From positions 1,199,271-1,263,270 of the forward strand of contig CAVWQE010000004.1 of the NCBI GenBank assembly GCA_963757135.1: 64,000 nucleotides of DNA. The letters run 5' to 3'. This document shows positions 33,570-42,601 of the stretch, piece by piece. The notes under the pieces are model-generated. The model saw only the letters and a program-made list of their open reading frames with translations, made no database searches and was not told where the DNA came from. Every line of letters begins with the position of its first letter. The stretch's first letter is position 1. A program made the translations under genes and the position numbers. The DNA comes from Gp1-AA145 sp963757135. Its GTDB lineage: Bacteria > Acidobacteriota > Terriglobia > Terriglobales > Acidobacteriaceae.

Positions 33570-33641
33570 TAGGCGGAAAACCGCCTAATTTGACTTTAGG
33601 CGGATAAGCGCCTAAAGTGTGCTTAGGCGGATAAGCGCCTA
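33570..33641 (+). promoter_or_regulatory. Three HipB-type operators spaced exactly 27 bp
   Basis: Palindromes TAGGCGGAAAACCGCCTA (33570-33587), TAGGCGGATAAGCGCCTA (33597-33614) and the same again (33624-33641). Their centres lie 27 bases apart, so all three face nearly the same side of the helix over about 2.5 turns each. They lie just upstream of hipB and are the expected autoregulatory operators for a HipBA locus. Confidence 0.85.
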
Positions 33642-33662
33642 GGAGTGTAGAGGGAGAACAAC

Positions 33663-33911
33663 ATGGAGAGCATCGCCCGAACCCCGCTTCAGCTTGGGAG
33701 CCACATTCGTCAGAGGCGACGTGAACTCGGATTAACTCAAGAGAAGCTCGCTGCCAAAGTCGGGGTGCGCCAACGGACGGTTTCCGACATTGAAACTTCT
33801 GCTGCAGCTCGAGTTGATACCGTGTTACGTACGCTTGCGGCGCTAGACCTGGAATTGATGATCCGTCCACGCACCAAGGGATCAGCTCGAGATATTGAGA
33901 GGCTCTTCTGA
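33663..33911 (+). CDS. hipB: HipB-like XRE-family antitoxin/repressor
   Basis: An 82-residue HTH protein: LQLGSHIRQRRRELGLTQEKLAAKVGVRQRTVSDIE, a complete XRE/Cro helix-turn-helix near residues 9-60, followed by a HipB-like helix VLRTLAALDLELMIRPR. It would bind the HipA toxin and repress the operon through the three upstream palindromes. Its TGA stop shares one base with the hipA ATG (TGATG), indicating coupled translation. The start ATG at 33663 follows AGGGAGAACA. Confidence 0.92.
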   Translation: MESIARTPLQLGSHIRQRRRELGLTQEKLAAKVGVRQRTVSDIETSAAARVDTVLRTLAALDLELMIRPRTKGSARDIERLF

Positions 33912-35218
33912 TGCCACGTCGAGCGCGGCACGAGCCTCTGAATGTGTTCCTAAACAGCCGTCTCGTCGGCCAACTTCGACGCGAGACTTCAGGAGCCATC
34001 ACCTTCCAATACGACCGCTCGTGGCTGGAGTGGGAATTCGCATTGCCCGTTTCTTTGTCATTACCTGTACGCGAACACGTTTACGTCGGCGCGCCTGTCT
34101 TGGCCGTCTTTGAGAATCTGTTGCCGGACAACGACAGCTTGCGGCGGCAGATCGCTGCGCGCACACGCGCCGGAGGAACAGACGTCTATAGCCTGTTGGG
34201 AGTAATTGGTCACGATTGCGTGGGCGCGCTACAGTTCCTTCCCCCTGACGTACCACCCGCTCCAGCCGGCGCCATTGATGCCGTGCCCGTTAGTGGACGC
34301 GAGATTGCAGTCATTCTTGACAATCTGGCAGCTGTGCCCCTAGGAATCACGGAAGATGAGAGCTTCCGAATATCCATAGCCGGCGCCCAAGAGAAGACCG
34401 CGCTTCTGCGCTGGAACGGCCGATGGTATAAGCCGCGCAACACCACCGCGACGACTCACATCTTCAAGCCCAGTATTGGAAAGCTCCCCAACGGGATGGA
34501 CCTCACCGCGAGCGTGGAGAACGAATATCTGTGTCTGAAGCTTTTGAATGCGCTGGGCCTACCGGCGGCTACAGCAGAAATGCAAACCTTCGGCGATAGA
34601 CGTGTCCTGATTGTTGAGCGTTTTGACCGGCTCTGGACTGGAGATCAACGATTGCTGCGCCTGCCGCAAGAGGATGCTTGCCAGGCTCTTTCGGTGCCCC
34701 CGACCCTCAAGTATGAGAGTGATGGTGGCCCCGGCATAACGGACATTGTCAAACTGTTGCGTGGAAGTGATGAACCACTATCCGATCAGCGCTTATTCCT
34801 GAAAGCAAACATCGTTTTCTGGCTCATGGGGGCCACCGACGGCCATGCGAAAAACTTCAGCATCTTTCTCTCTCCAGGCGGCCGTTTTCGCATGACGCCA
34901 TTTTATGACGTAATTTCCGCCCAGCCCAGTGTCGATTCGAAGCAGATACTATGGAAACAGTTTCGCCTCGCCATGGCGCTGGGTACAAAACCGCACTACC
35001 AGATTCGACAGATCGCACCGCGTCACTTTTTTCAGACAGCCGATCAGGGTGGTATCGGACGAGAAGTGATCGAATCGGTACTCCAGGAGCTGCTGGATGG
35101 CAGCGCGTCTGCAGTTGAATCTGTCGTGGCCAACCTGCCCAGAAATTTTCCGAATGAGATTGCTTCGTCCATTGAAGCAGGAATTAAGGGACGTCTTCGA
35201 CTTCTGGGGACCCATTAG
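33911..35218 (+). CDS. hipA: HipA-family serine/threonine kinase toxin
   Basis: A 435-residue HipA of the single-protein type. The HipA N-terminal domain is near residues 9-110 (NVFLNSRLVGQLRRETSGAITFQYD, FENLLPDNDSLRRQIAAR). The kinase core follows: SIAGAQEKTALLRWNGRWYKP, HIFKPSIG, ENEYLCLKLLNALGLPAATAE, LIVERFDRLW, MGATDGHAKNFSIFLSPGG (catalytic Asp and Asn in TDGHAKN) and MTPFYDVISAQP (metal-binding Asp). HipA toxins phosphorylate glutamyl-tRNA synthetase in E. coli and other targets elsewhere; the target here is unknown. Its antitoxin and operators lie directly upstream. Confidence 0.92.
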   Translation: MPRRARHEPLNVFLNSRLVGQLRRETSGAITFQYDRSWLEWEFALPVSLSLPVREHVYVGAPVLAVFENLLPDNDSLRRQIAARTRAGGTDVYSLLGVIGHDCVGALQFLPPDVPPAPAGAIDAVPVSGREIAVILDNLAAVPLGITEDESFRISIAGAQEKTALLRWNGRWYKPRNTTATTHIFKPSIGKLPNGMDLTASVENEYLCLKLLNALGLPAATAEMQTFGDRRVLIVERFDRLWTGDQRLLRLPQEDACQALSVPPTLKYESDGGPGITDIVKLLRGSDEPLSDQRLFLKANIVFWLMGATDGHAKNFSIFLSPGGRFRMTPFYDVISAQPSVDSKQILWKQFRLAMALGTKPHYQIRQIAPRHFFQTADQGGIGREVIESVLQELLDGSASAVESVVANLPRNFPNEIASSIEAGIKGRLRLLGTH

Positions 35219-35384
35219 ACCCTGGAGGTATCAGTGATCCTGACTCGATATTTTAGGGCGCAATTCCTCTCCTGAATATCACCGGGAACGGGGCCCGGAA
35301 ACGGAGTTGCCGCGGCATACTTTGAACCGTAAACGCCCTGCAGGCAGCGCGCATTCTGCGCAGTGTTTATAATGCCTGTTGGTC

Positions 35385-35948
35385 ATGGCCCCGCAGCGTT
35401 ACGCCCTTGTGGCATACGTGAAGAACCAGGTTGGAGAGTTTGTCGAAAACCTGCGCAAGGAACTCCATCCCGAATTACCTCATCTGGCCGCCCACGTTAC
35501 CCTGCTTCCGCCCCGGTGTCTTCATGGATCGGAGGAGGAGGCGATGAAAACGCTCAATGAGCTCTGCCGCGAAGTTGAGCCGTTCGAAGTTTCGCTGGGC
35601 GAAATAGAAACTTTCATTCCTGTTACCCCTACGGTTTTTGTCCGCGTGGCCCACGCCGCTTACCGCATGCGCGAACTGCACGATCTGCTGAACGTGAACG
35701 GTCTCGCGACCAGCGAACAGTGGCCGTACATGCCGCATTTGACCATCGTTAAAATGGGCGCCGAAGACCAGGCGCAGCATGCTTATCGGATGGCACGCAC
35801 ACGGTGGGCGGAATACGAAGGCAGCCGCTGCATTGAAGTCCGTGACCTGACCTTTGTGCGCGAGGGCGGCGACAACCGTTGGATCGATCTGGCTTCGATT
35901 CCACTCGGAGCGCACCGGGCCGCGGCGCGCTCCGGCCCCCGGCGATAG
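35385..35948 (+). CDS. 2'-5' RNA ligase/2H phosphoesterase family protein
   Basis: A 187-residue protein with the two HxT/S motifs of the 2H phosphoesterase fold: HVTLLPPR near residue 38 and MPHLTIVKM near residue 117. The spacing and preceding PHLAA/GxxxxW pattern fit LigT-like proteins, which act on RNA cyclic phosphates or 2'-5' links. An upstream TTG start at 35379 adds two residues; ATG at 35385 is preferred. There is no operon partner within 100 bases. The physiological substrate is unknown. Confidence 0.8.
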   Translation: MAPQRYALVAYVKNQVGEFVENLRKELHPELPHLAAHVTLLPPRCLHGSEEEAMKTLNELCREVEPFEVSLGEIETFIPVTPTVFVRVAHAAYRMRELHDLLNVNGLATSEQWPYMPHLTIVKMGAEDQAQHAYRMARTRWAEYEGSRCIEVRDLTFVREGGDNRWIDLASIPLGAHRAAARSGPRR

Positions 35949-36058
35949 CTTTTCGAAAATCATTGAAATGCCGCTGCGAAAGCTGTAGACCTCTTCCGGT
36001 GTCGCGCTCCCAAGTGTTAGATTAGCTCTCCTCGACTCTCATCCCACAAGGTTGAAGA

Positions 36059-37267
36059 ATGAAGATTGTTGATGCCAAAGTGATTGTCTGCTCACCCGGG
36101 CGTAATTTCGTGACGCTGAAGCTAACTACCGAAGATGGAATCACCGGCTTGGGCGATGCCACGTTAAATGGCCGCGAACTCGCTGTTGCCAGTTACCTGA
36201 CGGATCACCTTGTGCCGCTGCTGATTGGCCGCGATGCCCGGAGAATCGAGGACATCTGGCAATACCTGTACAAGGGCGCTTACTGGCGGCGCGGGCCCGT
36301 GACCATGAGCGCTATCGCGGCGGTTGACGTGGCGCTGTGGGACATTAAAGCCAAGAGCTTGAACGTCCCGCTTTATCAGTTGCTCGGGGGCGCCTCCCGC
36401 GAAGCGGTGATGGTTTACGGCCACGCCAGCGGCGACGAGATCGAGAAGACCCTGGGATCGTTCGGACACTTTCTGAGCCTGGGATACAAAGCCGTGCGTG
36501 CACAATCAGGCATTCCCGGCCTGAACAGCACCTACGGAATCAGCCATGGCACCATGGCGTATGAGCCTGCAGAAAAAAATGCGCCGCCGGAAAATCAATG
36601 GTCAACCGAACACTACCTGCGTTTTGTGCCGCAACTGTTTGCGAGGTTGCGCAAGGAGTTCGGTCCGGAAGTCCACATGCTGCACGACGCGCATCACCGG
36701 CTGACGCCGATTGAAGCCGGACGTCTTGGCAAAGAACTGGAACCATTTCATCTATTCTGGCTGGAAGATCCTACGCCAGCGGAACTCCAGGAAAGCTTTC
36801 GCCTGATTCGCCAGCACACCACCACTCCGCTGGCTGTGGGCGAGGTGTTCAATACCATTTTCGACTGCCAGCAACTAATAGAAGAGCAGCTGATCGATTA
36901 CATCCGCACGACAGTTGTCCATGCCGGCGGAATTACTCATTTGCGCAAGATTGCCAATCTGGCAGAAATTTATCAGGTGCGGACCGGCTGCCATGGAGCA
37001 ACCGACCTGAGTCCGGTGTGCATGGGGGCGGCGCTGCATTTTGACTTGAGCGTGCATAACTTCGGCATCCAGGAATACATGCCGCATACGGCAGAAACCG
37101 ATAGCGTATTTCCGCACGCCTATTCGTTCAAAGATGGATTCATGCATCCCGGAGAAGCTCCCGGAATCGGCCTTGAGATTGATGAAGACTTGGCGGCGAA
37201 GTATCCCTATCAGCGAGCTTATCTGCCGGTAAACCGCAAGCTGGATGGCACAATGCACAGTTGGTGA
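36059..37267 (+). CDS. manD: D-mannonate dehydratase of the enolase superfamily (ManD/RspA-like)
   Basis: A 402-residue enolase-superfamily enzyme predicted to dehydrate mannonate (or a related sugar acid) to 2-keto-3-deoxygluconate. The N-terminal capping domain begins KIVDAKVIVCSPGRNFVTLKLTTEDGITGLGDATLNGRELAV, matching ManD. The barrel carries RVMYGHASGDEIE-like VYGHASG, HMLHDAHHRLTPIEAGRLGKEL (Asp/His), FWLEDPTPAE, VGEVFNTIFDC and GCHGATDLSPVCMGAALHFDLSVHNFGIQEYMPH. Metal ligands D, E, E are present. RspA homologues share this sequence, so the exact substrate is inferred. A hypothetical membrane protein gene follows. Confidence 0.88.
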   Translation: MKIVDAKVIVCSPGRNFVTLKLTTEDGITGLGDATLNGRELAVASYLTDHLVPLLIGRDARRIEDIWQYLYKGAYWRRGPVTMSAIAAVDVALWDIKAKSLNVPLYQLLGGASREAVMVYGHASGDEIEKTLGSFGHFLSLGYKAVRAQSGIPGLNSTYGISHGTMAYEPAEKNAPPENQWSTEHYLRFVPQLFARLRKEFGPEVHMLHDAHHRLTPIEAGRLGKELEPFHLFWLEDPTPAELQESFRLIRQHTTTPLAVGEVFNTIFDCQQLIEEQLIDYIRTTVVHAGGITHLRKIANLAEIYQVRTGCHGATDLSPVCMGAALHFDLSVHNFGIQEYMPHTAETDSVFPHAYSFKDGFMHPGEAPGIGLEIDEDLAAKYPYQRAYLPVNRKLDGTMHSW

Positions 37268-37278
37268 GAGGCTCGGAT

Positions 37279-37646
37279 ATGAATGACTTGTTGCCGGCCG
37301 GTGACGGCCGACCCATCGTGCTTTACATGAAAATAGTGCTCAGTTCGTTAGCTTCGCAGATCCTCGCGGCTTCGCTACCAATGCTGTGGACCACTTTCCG
37401 CTACATCAGTCAGGAAAAAGCAACTGGGCTCGCCGCGGTTGCCGGGGATTGTTCGAAAACCTGTTTTCAGGGTTGTTCCTGATTCTGTTCTTATCATTCA
37501 TTGCGATCTTTTTTATGACTGGCCGTCTCAAAAATAGAACTATGAGAATTCTATTTTTCTGGGTGCCGACGGTCACAGTTTGCGTGTTCGCATCTGGCAC
37601 GTGGGCCCTGCTTGCCTACGCCATGATGCACATCCCACATCAATAG
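37279..37646 (+). pseudogene. Frameshifted small membrane protein
   Basis: Two frames together read as one protein: MNDLLPAGDGRPIVLYMKIVLSSLASQ … EKATGLAAVAG in the first, then GLFENLFSGLFLILFLSFIAIFFMTGRLKNRTMRILFFWVPTVTVCVFASGTWALLAYAMM in the second. The switch is at a GGGG run (37444-37447): one extra G joins them with continuous coding sense. The product would be about 120 residues with three hydrophobic segments. A GAGAGG sequence precedes the ATG at 37279. It may be a true frameshift or a sequencing/assembly indel. I do not recognise the family. Confidence 0.5.
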
Positions 37647-37678
37647 ACAACAAAACGTTCAAAGATTGGCGCGAGAGC

Positions 37679-39481
37679 TCACGGCGCACCCGCGGCCGCC
37701 CCACTCTTCTGCGCATCGATCCAGACATTCACCCGCTGGTCGAACACGTCGAGCGGCAACGCGCCGGCATTCAAGACTTCATCGTGAAAAGCTCGAATGT
37801 CGAATTTGGCGCCGAGCTCAGTTTTCGCACGGTCCCGAAGCTTAAGAATTTCCAACTGGCCAAGTTTGTAACCGAGCGCCTGCGCGGGCCAGACAATATA
37901 CCGGTCGGTTTCTGCCTGAACGTTGGGCTCATCGGTTGACGAGTGCTCATGAAAGAAGTCAACCATCTGCTGGCGCGTCCAGTGCTTGTAATGGACGCCG
38001 GTGTCTGTGACCAGCCGAATGGCGCGAAGCATCTCGTCTTCCAGCCTGCCGAAATCAGAATAAGGATCCTGGTAGAAGCCTACGTCTTTGCCGAGTCGCT
38101 CTGCGTAAAGCGCCCAGCCCTCCTGATAGGCGGAATAGAACGCCTCCTGGCGAAATTTTGGGACTTCGGGCAAAGTTTGCGCAATTGCAATCTGCATATG
38201 ATGTCCGGGAATGCCTTCGTGGTAGGCGGTGGATTCCGCGGTCATCATCTCGCGATGCTGGTAGTCGCTCGTATTCACCCACACAACAGCATGGCGAGAA
38301 CCGTCAGGCGTGCCCTGCTGATAATCCGCGCCCGCGGCATCTGCCGCGCGGTACGCCTGCATCGCCTGTACCTCGACCGGAGTTTTAGGCAGCAGCCCGA
38401 ACAGTTTCGGCAGCTCCGGCCTCATCTGGTCGATGTAGCCTCTATATTTTTCGAGAATGCCATCCGCCGAGGTCGCGAAAACTTTAGGGTCATTCTTTAA
38501 CTCGGCCCTAAAACTTTTCAAGTCGCTGAAACCGAGTTTCTTCGCGATCGCGAGTTCCTCGCCTTCAATCCGCTCAACCTCTTTTAGACCGATTTCATGG
38601 ATCTGTTCGGGATCCATGTTGGTCGTCGTCAGCACGCGAATGTCGTAGCGATAAAGCGCGTCGCCGTCGGGCAGCGACCAGACACCGGGTTCGGTTCGCC
38701 CCTTCGGCGCATAATCAATGGCGATAAAATTTGCCAGCTTGGTGTAAGCCGGGCGTACCTGATCATTCACCGCAGATACGATGGCATCGTGCAGGCGCTT
38801 GCGGTCGGCTTCCGGAATACTGTCTGAGAATTTGGCGACGGGCCTCCCAAACGGATTAGCCTCGCCTTCTGGTTGCGCCAGCTTCTTGCACTGATCGACT
38901 GTCTTTTCGAGCAGATATTTCGGCGGCATCAGCCCATCTTTTTCGCCGTGTTGCAGGGTGACGATGACCTGGTCAAAGACCAGGGGCAATTTGCGCAAAC
39001 GGGAAAGATAATCTTCGTAATCCTTGACCGAATTGAACTGAGTACTATCTACGATCTGCGCAAGGCCCAGGTGGATGCCATTGAACTGGTCGATGGGCAT
39101 TTCATAGGTTTTGAGATGGATTCCGTCAATGCGGTCCTTGAGGCTGCGGACCATGAGCGCCGCGCTCAGCTTCTCCTGTTCGCTGAAGTCCGCGGTGTTC
39201 ACCGCCTGAAAACGCGTAAGCCATTGCTGCGCATCTTTTCCCTGCTGCAGCTGGTGTTCCACTGAATAATCGCTCCAGCGGTCGTTGTAGCGATTGTCGC
39301 CAACCTGGGTGGCGTACTCCGGGCTCTCGCGCAGTTCGTATTCCCACTCGTCTGCAAGAAGCTGGGTAAATTGCGCGCGCCGTGCAGACAGGCTTTGCGC
39401 ATCGGCCGCCTGATCAGACCGTGCGGCCAGGATGAAGACGACAGGAAGTGCGAGCATAACTAGATACGACACGTAACGCAT
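37679..39481 (-). CDS. Secreted DUF885-family metalloprotein (carboxypeptidase-like)
   Basis: A 600-residue secreted protein (signal peptide RYVSYLVMLALPVVFILAARS). DUF885 has a gluzincin-like fold; its metal motif here is STAYHEGIPGHHMQIA, near residues 427-442 of the product, with the downstream Glu in SAYQEGWALYAERLG. These are the conserved HExxxGHH and EGWALYAE blocks. Members are known or predicted as M32-like carboxypeptidases/dipeptidases. The gene ends only 30 bases after the membrane-protein gene converging from the left. Confidence 0.88.
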   Translation of the reverse strand: MRYVSYLVMLALPVVFILAARSDQAADAQSLSARRAQFTQLLADEWEYELRESPEYATQVGDNRYNDRWSDYSVEHQLQQGKDAQQWLTRFQAVNTADFSEQEKLSAALMVRSLKDRIDGIHLKTYEMPIDQFNGIHLGLAQIVDSTQFNSVKDYEDYLSRLRKLPLVFDQVIVTLQHGEKDGLMPPKYLLEKTVDQCKKLAQPEGEANPFGRPVAKFSDSIPEADRKRLHDAIVSAVNDQVRPAYTKLANFIAIDYAPKGRTEPGVWSLPDGDALYRYDIRVLTTTNMDPEQIHEIGLKEVERIEGEELAIAKKLGFSDLKSFRAELKNDPKVFATSADGILEKYRGYIDQMRPELPKLFGLLPKTPVEVQAMQAYRAADAAGADYQQGTPDGSRHAVVWVNTSDYQHREMMTAESTAYHEGIPGHHMQIAIAQTLPEVPKFRQEAFYSAYQEGWALYAERLGKDVGFYQDPYSDFGRLEDEMLRAIRLVTDTGVHYKHWTRQQMVDFFHEHSSTDEPNVQAETDRYIVWPAQALGYKLGQLEILKLRDRAKTELGAKFDIRAFHDEVLNAGALPLDVFDQRVNVWIDAQKSGAAAGAP

Positions 39482-39547
39482 TTGTCCTCCAGAGATCGTG
39501 GGAACACGGAATTGGGCATTCTAACGAAAAAGTGCAGCGACGATGTC

Positions 39548-40423
39548 TCAGCCGGCAATATCTGCCAGTCGCAGGGCTTCCGTACAGGCTTTGACGTCGT
39601 GAGTACGAATAACGTGAGCGCCCTTCAGCGCTGCCGCGACTTCTGCGCCCAGCGTACCGAATAGCCGGTCGGCGGTTTCGAGGCGCTGCCCATTTCGCAT
39701 CAGAGCGTGTCCGACGAATGACTTACGGGAGATACCCGCCATTAGCGGAAAGCGGAGCTCATGGAACTCATGGAAACGCCGCAGCAGCGGATAATTTTCT
39801 TCATTGCGTTTGCCGAATCCGAAGCCGGGATCGAGAGCGATCCGGTCACGCTTGATGCCAGACACGATGGCTCTATCGGCGCGCTCGCGCAGTTCTCGCT
39901 TCACCACGGTGACCAAGTCGGGAACCGTCGGCAGCGAAGCCCATTCGTCTGGCCTGCCACGCGCATGCATAAGCACAAGCCCGCAGTTGAGTTTCGCTAA
40001 TGTGCCGGTCATCTCTGGGTCCCACTGCAGCCCCGAAACATCGTTCACAATTTCGGCGCCAGATTCGACCGCCGCCCTAGCCACTTGTGCCTTGTATGTG
40101 TCGATCGAGACAATCACCTCTGGCTTCGAGCGCTTTACGCCTGCGATCACCGGCAGCACCCGTCGCAGTTCGTCTTCAACACTGACCGCGGGGTCTTTCA
40201 AGCCAACTTTCGCGCCCGGGCGGGTTGATTCGCCACCGATGTCGAGGATGTCAGCGCCGTCTTCATGCAATTTCAAACCATGTTCGATGGCCGCGCTGGA
40301 TGAAAAATACTTCCCGCCGTCCGAAAACGAGTCGGGCGTCACATTCACAATTCCCATCACCAGCGTGCGCTTGCCCAGTTCGAGCGAGCGACTGCCCAGG
40401 TTCCAGTTGAAAACGGGACGCAT
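39548..40423 (-). CDS. folP: Dihydropteroate synthase
   Basis: Condenses dihydropterin pyrophosphate with p-aminobenzoate in folate synthesis. The ~291-residue product has LVMGIVNVTPDSFSDGGKYFSS near residues 21-42, DILDIGGESTRPGA, VIVSIDTYKAQVARAAVESGAEIVNDVSG, and IALDPGFGFGKRNEENYPLLRRF and MAGISRKSFVG. A GTG start at 40450 would add nine residues; ATG at 40423 gives the usual N-terminus. It is divergent from dacB (78 bases). Confidence 0.95.
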   Translation of the reverse strand: MRPVFNWNLGSRSLELGKRTLVMGIVNVTPDSFSDGGKYFSSSAAIEHGLKLHEDGADILDIGGESTRPGAKVGLKDPAVSVEDELRRVLPVIAGVKRSKPEVIVSIDTYKAQVARAAVESGAEIVNDVSGLQWDPEMTGTLAKLNCGLVLMHARGRPDEWASLPTVPDLVTVVKRELRERADRAIVSGIKRDRIALDPGFGFGKRNEENYPLLRRFHEFHELRFPLMAGISRKSFVGHALMRNGQRLETADRLFGTLGAEVAAALKGAHVIRTHDVKACTEALRLADIAG

Positions 40424-40502
40424 GTTCACGATTTTAAACTCGATAACCACGCTGGGCCCGAGTTAAACTCCTCTCACGCCAGTGCTAAAATCATCTATGT
40501 AG

Positions 40503-42062
40503 ATGTTCACACGCCGAACCCCGCTTTGCCTTTTGATTTGCGCCTTGGTCGTCTCCGCGGCCCAGGCGGCCCCGCACAAACACGCAAATCTAAAGAAACA
40601 AGTCGAAAAAATCATTGCTCAGCCGGACCTCGGTCGCGGCTTCTGGGGAATTGAAATCACCTCGGTTCAAACCGGCAAAGTCTTGTGCGCGATCAACGCC
40701 GACAAGATGTTCACGCCCGCGTCGAACACCAAGCTTTTCACCACGGCTGCCGCGCTGGCTTTGATCGGCCCGGATTACAAATTCCGCACTACCGTCGAAA
40801 CCAGCGGTTCACTCGATAAGTACGGACGCCTCAGTGGCGATCTCGTCCTCGTCGGGCGCGGCGACCCCAATCTTTCCGGCCGCGAACTGCCCTACAACAC
40901 TCATACTCAGCGCGACGCTGACGCCGTCCGAGTGCTCGAAAAACTAGCCGACGAACTGGTGCAGAAAGGCGTGAAGTACGTTGACGGCGATATCGTCGCC
41001 GACGACTCGTACTTTGCCTTCGAGCGCTACGGCGAAGGCTGGAGCCAGGATGACCTGGTATGGCCCGACGGCGCACCGGTTTCCGCGCTCACGGTGAATG
41101 ACAATGTAATCTTCGTGAACATTTTGCCGGGCGCGCGTGCCGGAGACCGCGCCTTCGTGAGCGTCACGCCGTTTGCCGATTACTACACCATAGATAATCG
41201 CCTGTTGACTACGCCCGCCGGTACTGGCCGCAAGATTTACATCAATCGCGAGCCCGGTTCGACCACGCTGACGTTATGGGGCACAATGCCGCTGGGCGAC
41301 GGCGGTGTAAATGAAGGCTTGGCCATCGGAGATCCCGCAGAATTTGCTGCAAATTTATTTCGCCATCTGCTCGAAGTGCGCGGCATTGCGGTTTACGGCA
41401 AAAACCGGAGCCGCCATACCGAACTGGCCAGCCTGTCCACCTTCACGAGTACCGTGGTCGCCTCCAGCCGCGGCGGCGATGAGCACTCGCTTACCACGCC
41501 TGTTGGGCCTCTGGTTCTCGGCGAGTATCAATCCTCACCGCTCTCCCAGGACATTGATGTGATCAACAAGGTCAGCCAGAATTTGCATGCGGAGATTCTG
41601 CTTCGCCTTCTCGGACGTGAAAAAGGCACAGGGGGCACTGTGCAAGCGGGACTCGAGGTTCTGCGTGGCTTTTTAAACAACGCCAATATCTCGGGCGAAG
41701 ATTACGTCTTTTACGATGGATCCGGCCTTTCACGCCAAAATCTCGTGACCCCGCACGCCGTGGTTGAGTTGTTGCGTTATGCGGTCACGCAGCCCTGGGG
41801 CGCGGAGTTCCGCGATTCGCTTCCGGTGGCCGGCAAGGATGGATCTCTCGCCGAGCGTTTCAAAGATCTCGACCCTGAAGCACGGGTTTATGGAAAAACC
41901 GGGTCGCTGGGTGGCGTCAAAACGTTGTCCGGATATGCCGTTACCGCCAAAGGCGAACAAATCGCATTTTCCATTCTGGCCAACAACTTCAGCCTCCCGG
42001 GCAAACGCGTGAATGAAGTCATTGACAGCATCATCGAAGCGGCGGTCAATCCGGGGAAATGA
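40503..42062 (+). CDS. dacB: D-alanyl-D-alanine carboxypeptidase/endopeptidase (PBP4 type)
   Basis: A 519-residue periplasmic class C penicillin-binding protein (peptidase family S13) for trimming peptidoglycan. It has a signal peptide (LCLLICALVVSAAQAAP). The SxxK nucleophile motif is FTPASNTKLFTTAAALALIG near residues 76-95, SxN is SGLSRQN (near 408), and KTG is YGKTGSLGG (near 464). The large insert domains between SxxK and SxN are typical of PBP4. Its TGA overlaps the ATG of the cytochrome gene (ATGA), so they are coupled. Confidence 0.94.
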   Translation: MFTRRTPLCLLICALVVSAAQAAPHKHANLKKQVEKIIAQPDLGRGFWGIEITSVQTGKVLCAINADKMFTPASNTKLFTTAAALALIGPDYKFRTTVETSGSLDKYGRLSGDLVLVGRGDPNLSGRELPYNTHTQRDADAVRVLEKLADELVQKGVKYVDGDIVADDSYFAFERYGEGWSQDDLVWPDGAPVSALTVNDNVIFVNILPGARAGDRAFVSVTPFADYYTIDNRLLTTPAGTGRKIYINREPGSTTLTLWGTMPLGDGGVNEGLAIGDPAEFAANLFRHLLEVRGIAVYGKNRSRHTELASLSTFTSTVVASSRGGDEHSLTTPVGPLVLGEYQSSPLSQDIDVINKVSQNLHAEILLRLLGREKGTGGTVQAGLEVLRGFLNNANISGEDYVFYDGSGLSRQNLVTPHAVVELLRYAVTQPWGAEFRDSLPVAGKDGSLAERFKDLDPEARVYGKTGSLGGVKTLSGYAVTAKGEQIAFSILANNFSLPGKRVNEVIDSIIEAAVNPGK

Positions 42063-42424
42063 GGAGCGCATCCCCTCGTGTGCTGTGTGGTGCGCTTGTT
42101 CTCGCGATCCTATGTGCGGGCTGCGATGTCGAGCGCAGAAAGAGCGACGCAGAACTAGGATTAACTCCTCAACAGGTCTCCGGAAGACACATTTACGACC
42201 AGTACTGTGCCCGCTGCCACGCTGCATACTCGTCTCGCGGACGCAAAGGCCCCAGCCTTCAGGGCGTCTTCAAGAGGCAATATCTGAGCCAAAGCGGAAT
42301 GCCCGCGAACGACGACCGAGTTGGCGACATCATCCGGATCGGGAGAAACAAGATGGACGGCTTCGGCAACGTGCTGAGTGATGAGCAGGTTAAGGACTTA
42401 CTGGCATATCTGCATACGTTGTGA
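42059..42424 (+). CDS. Single-heme c-type cytochrome, possible lipoprotein
   Basis: A 121-residue exported protein with N-terminal hydrophobic segment VLCGALVLAILCAGC. The following Cys fits a lipid-attachment site, though the -3 residue is Cys, which is unusual. One CxxCH heme site, QYCARCHAAYSSRGRKGPSLQG, is near residues 49-58, and the axial Met is likely in GMPANDDRVGDIIRIGRNKMDGFG. The final helix DEQVKDLLAYLHTL is typical of cytochrome c. It is translationally coupled to dacB. Confidence 0.88.
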   Translation: MRSASPRVLCGALVLAILCAGCDVERRKSDAELGLTPQQVSGRHIYDQYCARCHAAYSSRGRKGPSLQGVFKRQYLSQSGMPANDDRVGDIIRIGRNKMDGFGNVLSDEQVKDLLAYLHTL

Positions 42425-42601
42425 ATTTCGGTGTCCCGGGCGCTGCTGGTTGGGAAAGTGATGCCGTTCCCTCGACGCAGTTCGCTCCGTGCGCCACTGT
42501 GTCCTCTGTGGTAAATAGTTTTGTGTGCTCAGACTGCGCTTTGATTGCGCCGCTCACTTCTCAGATATAAGATTCAATCTCACTTTTCTCCTGAGGTCGC
42601 C

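Noticed and set aside
33419..35218. HipBA adjacent to tRNA-Pro as an integrated island at an attachment site.
   Set aside because: The module lies on the 5' side of the tRNA gene, and no duplicated tRNA end or integrase was seen.
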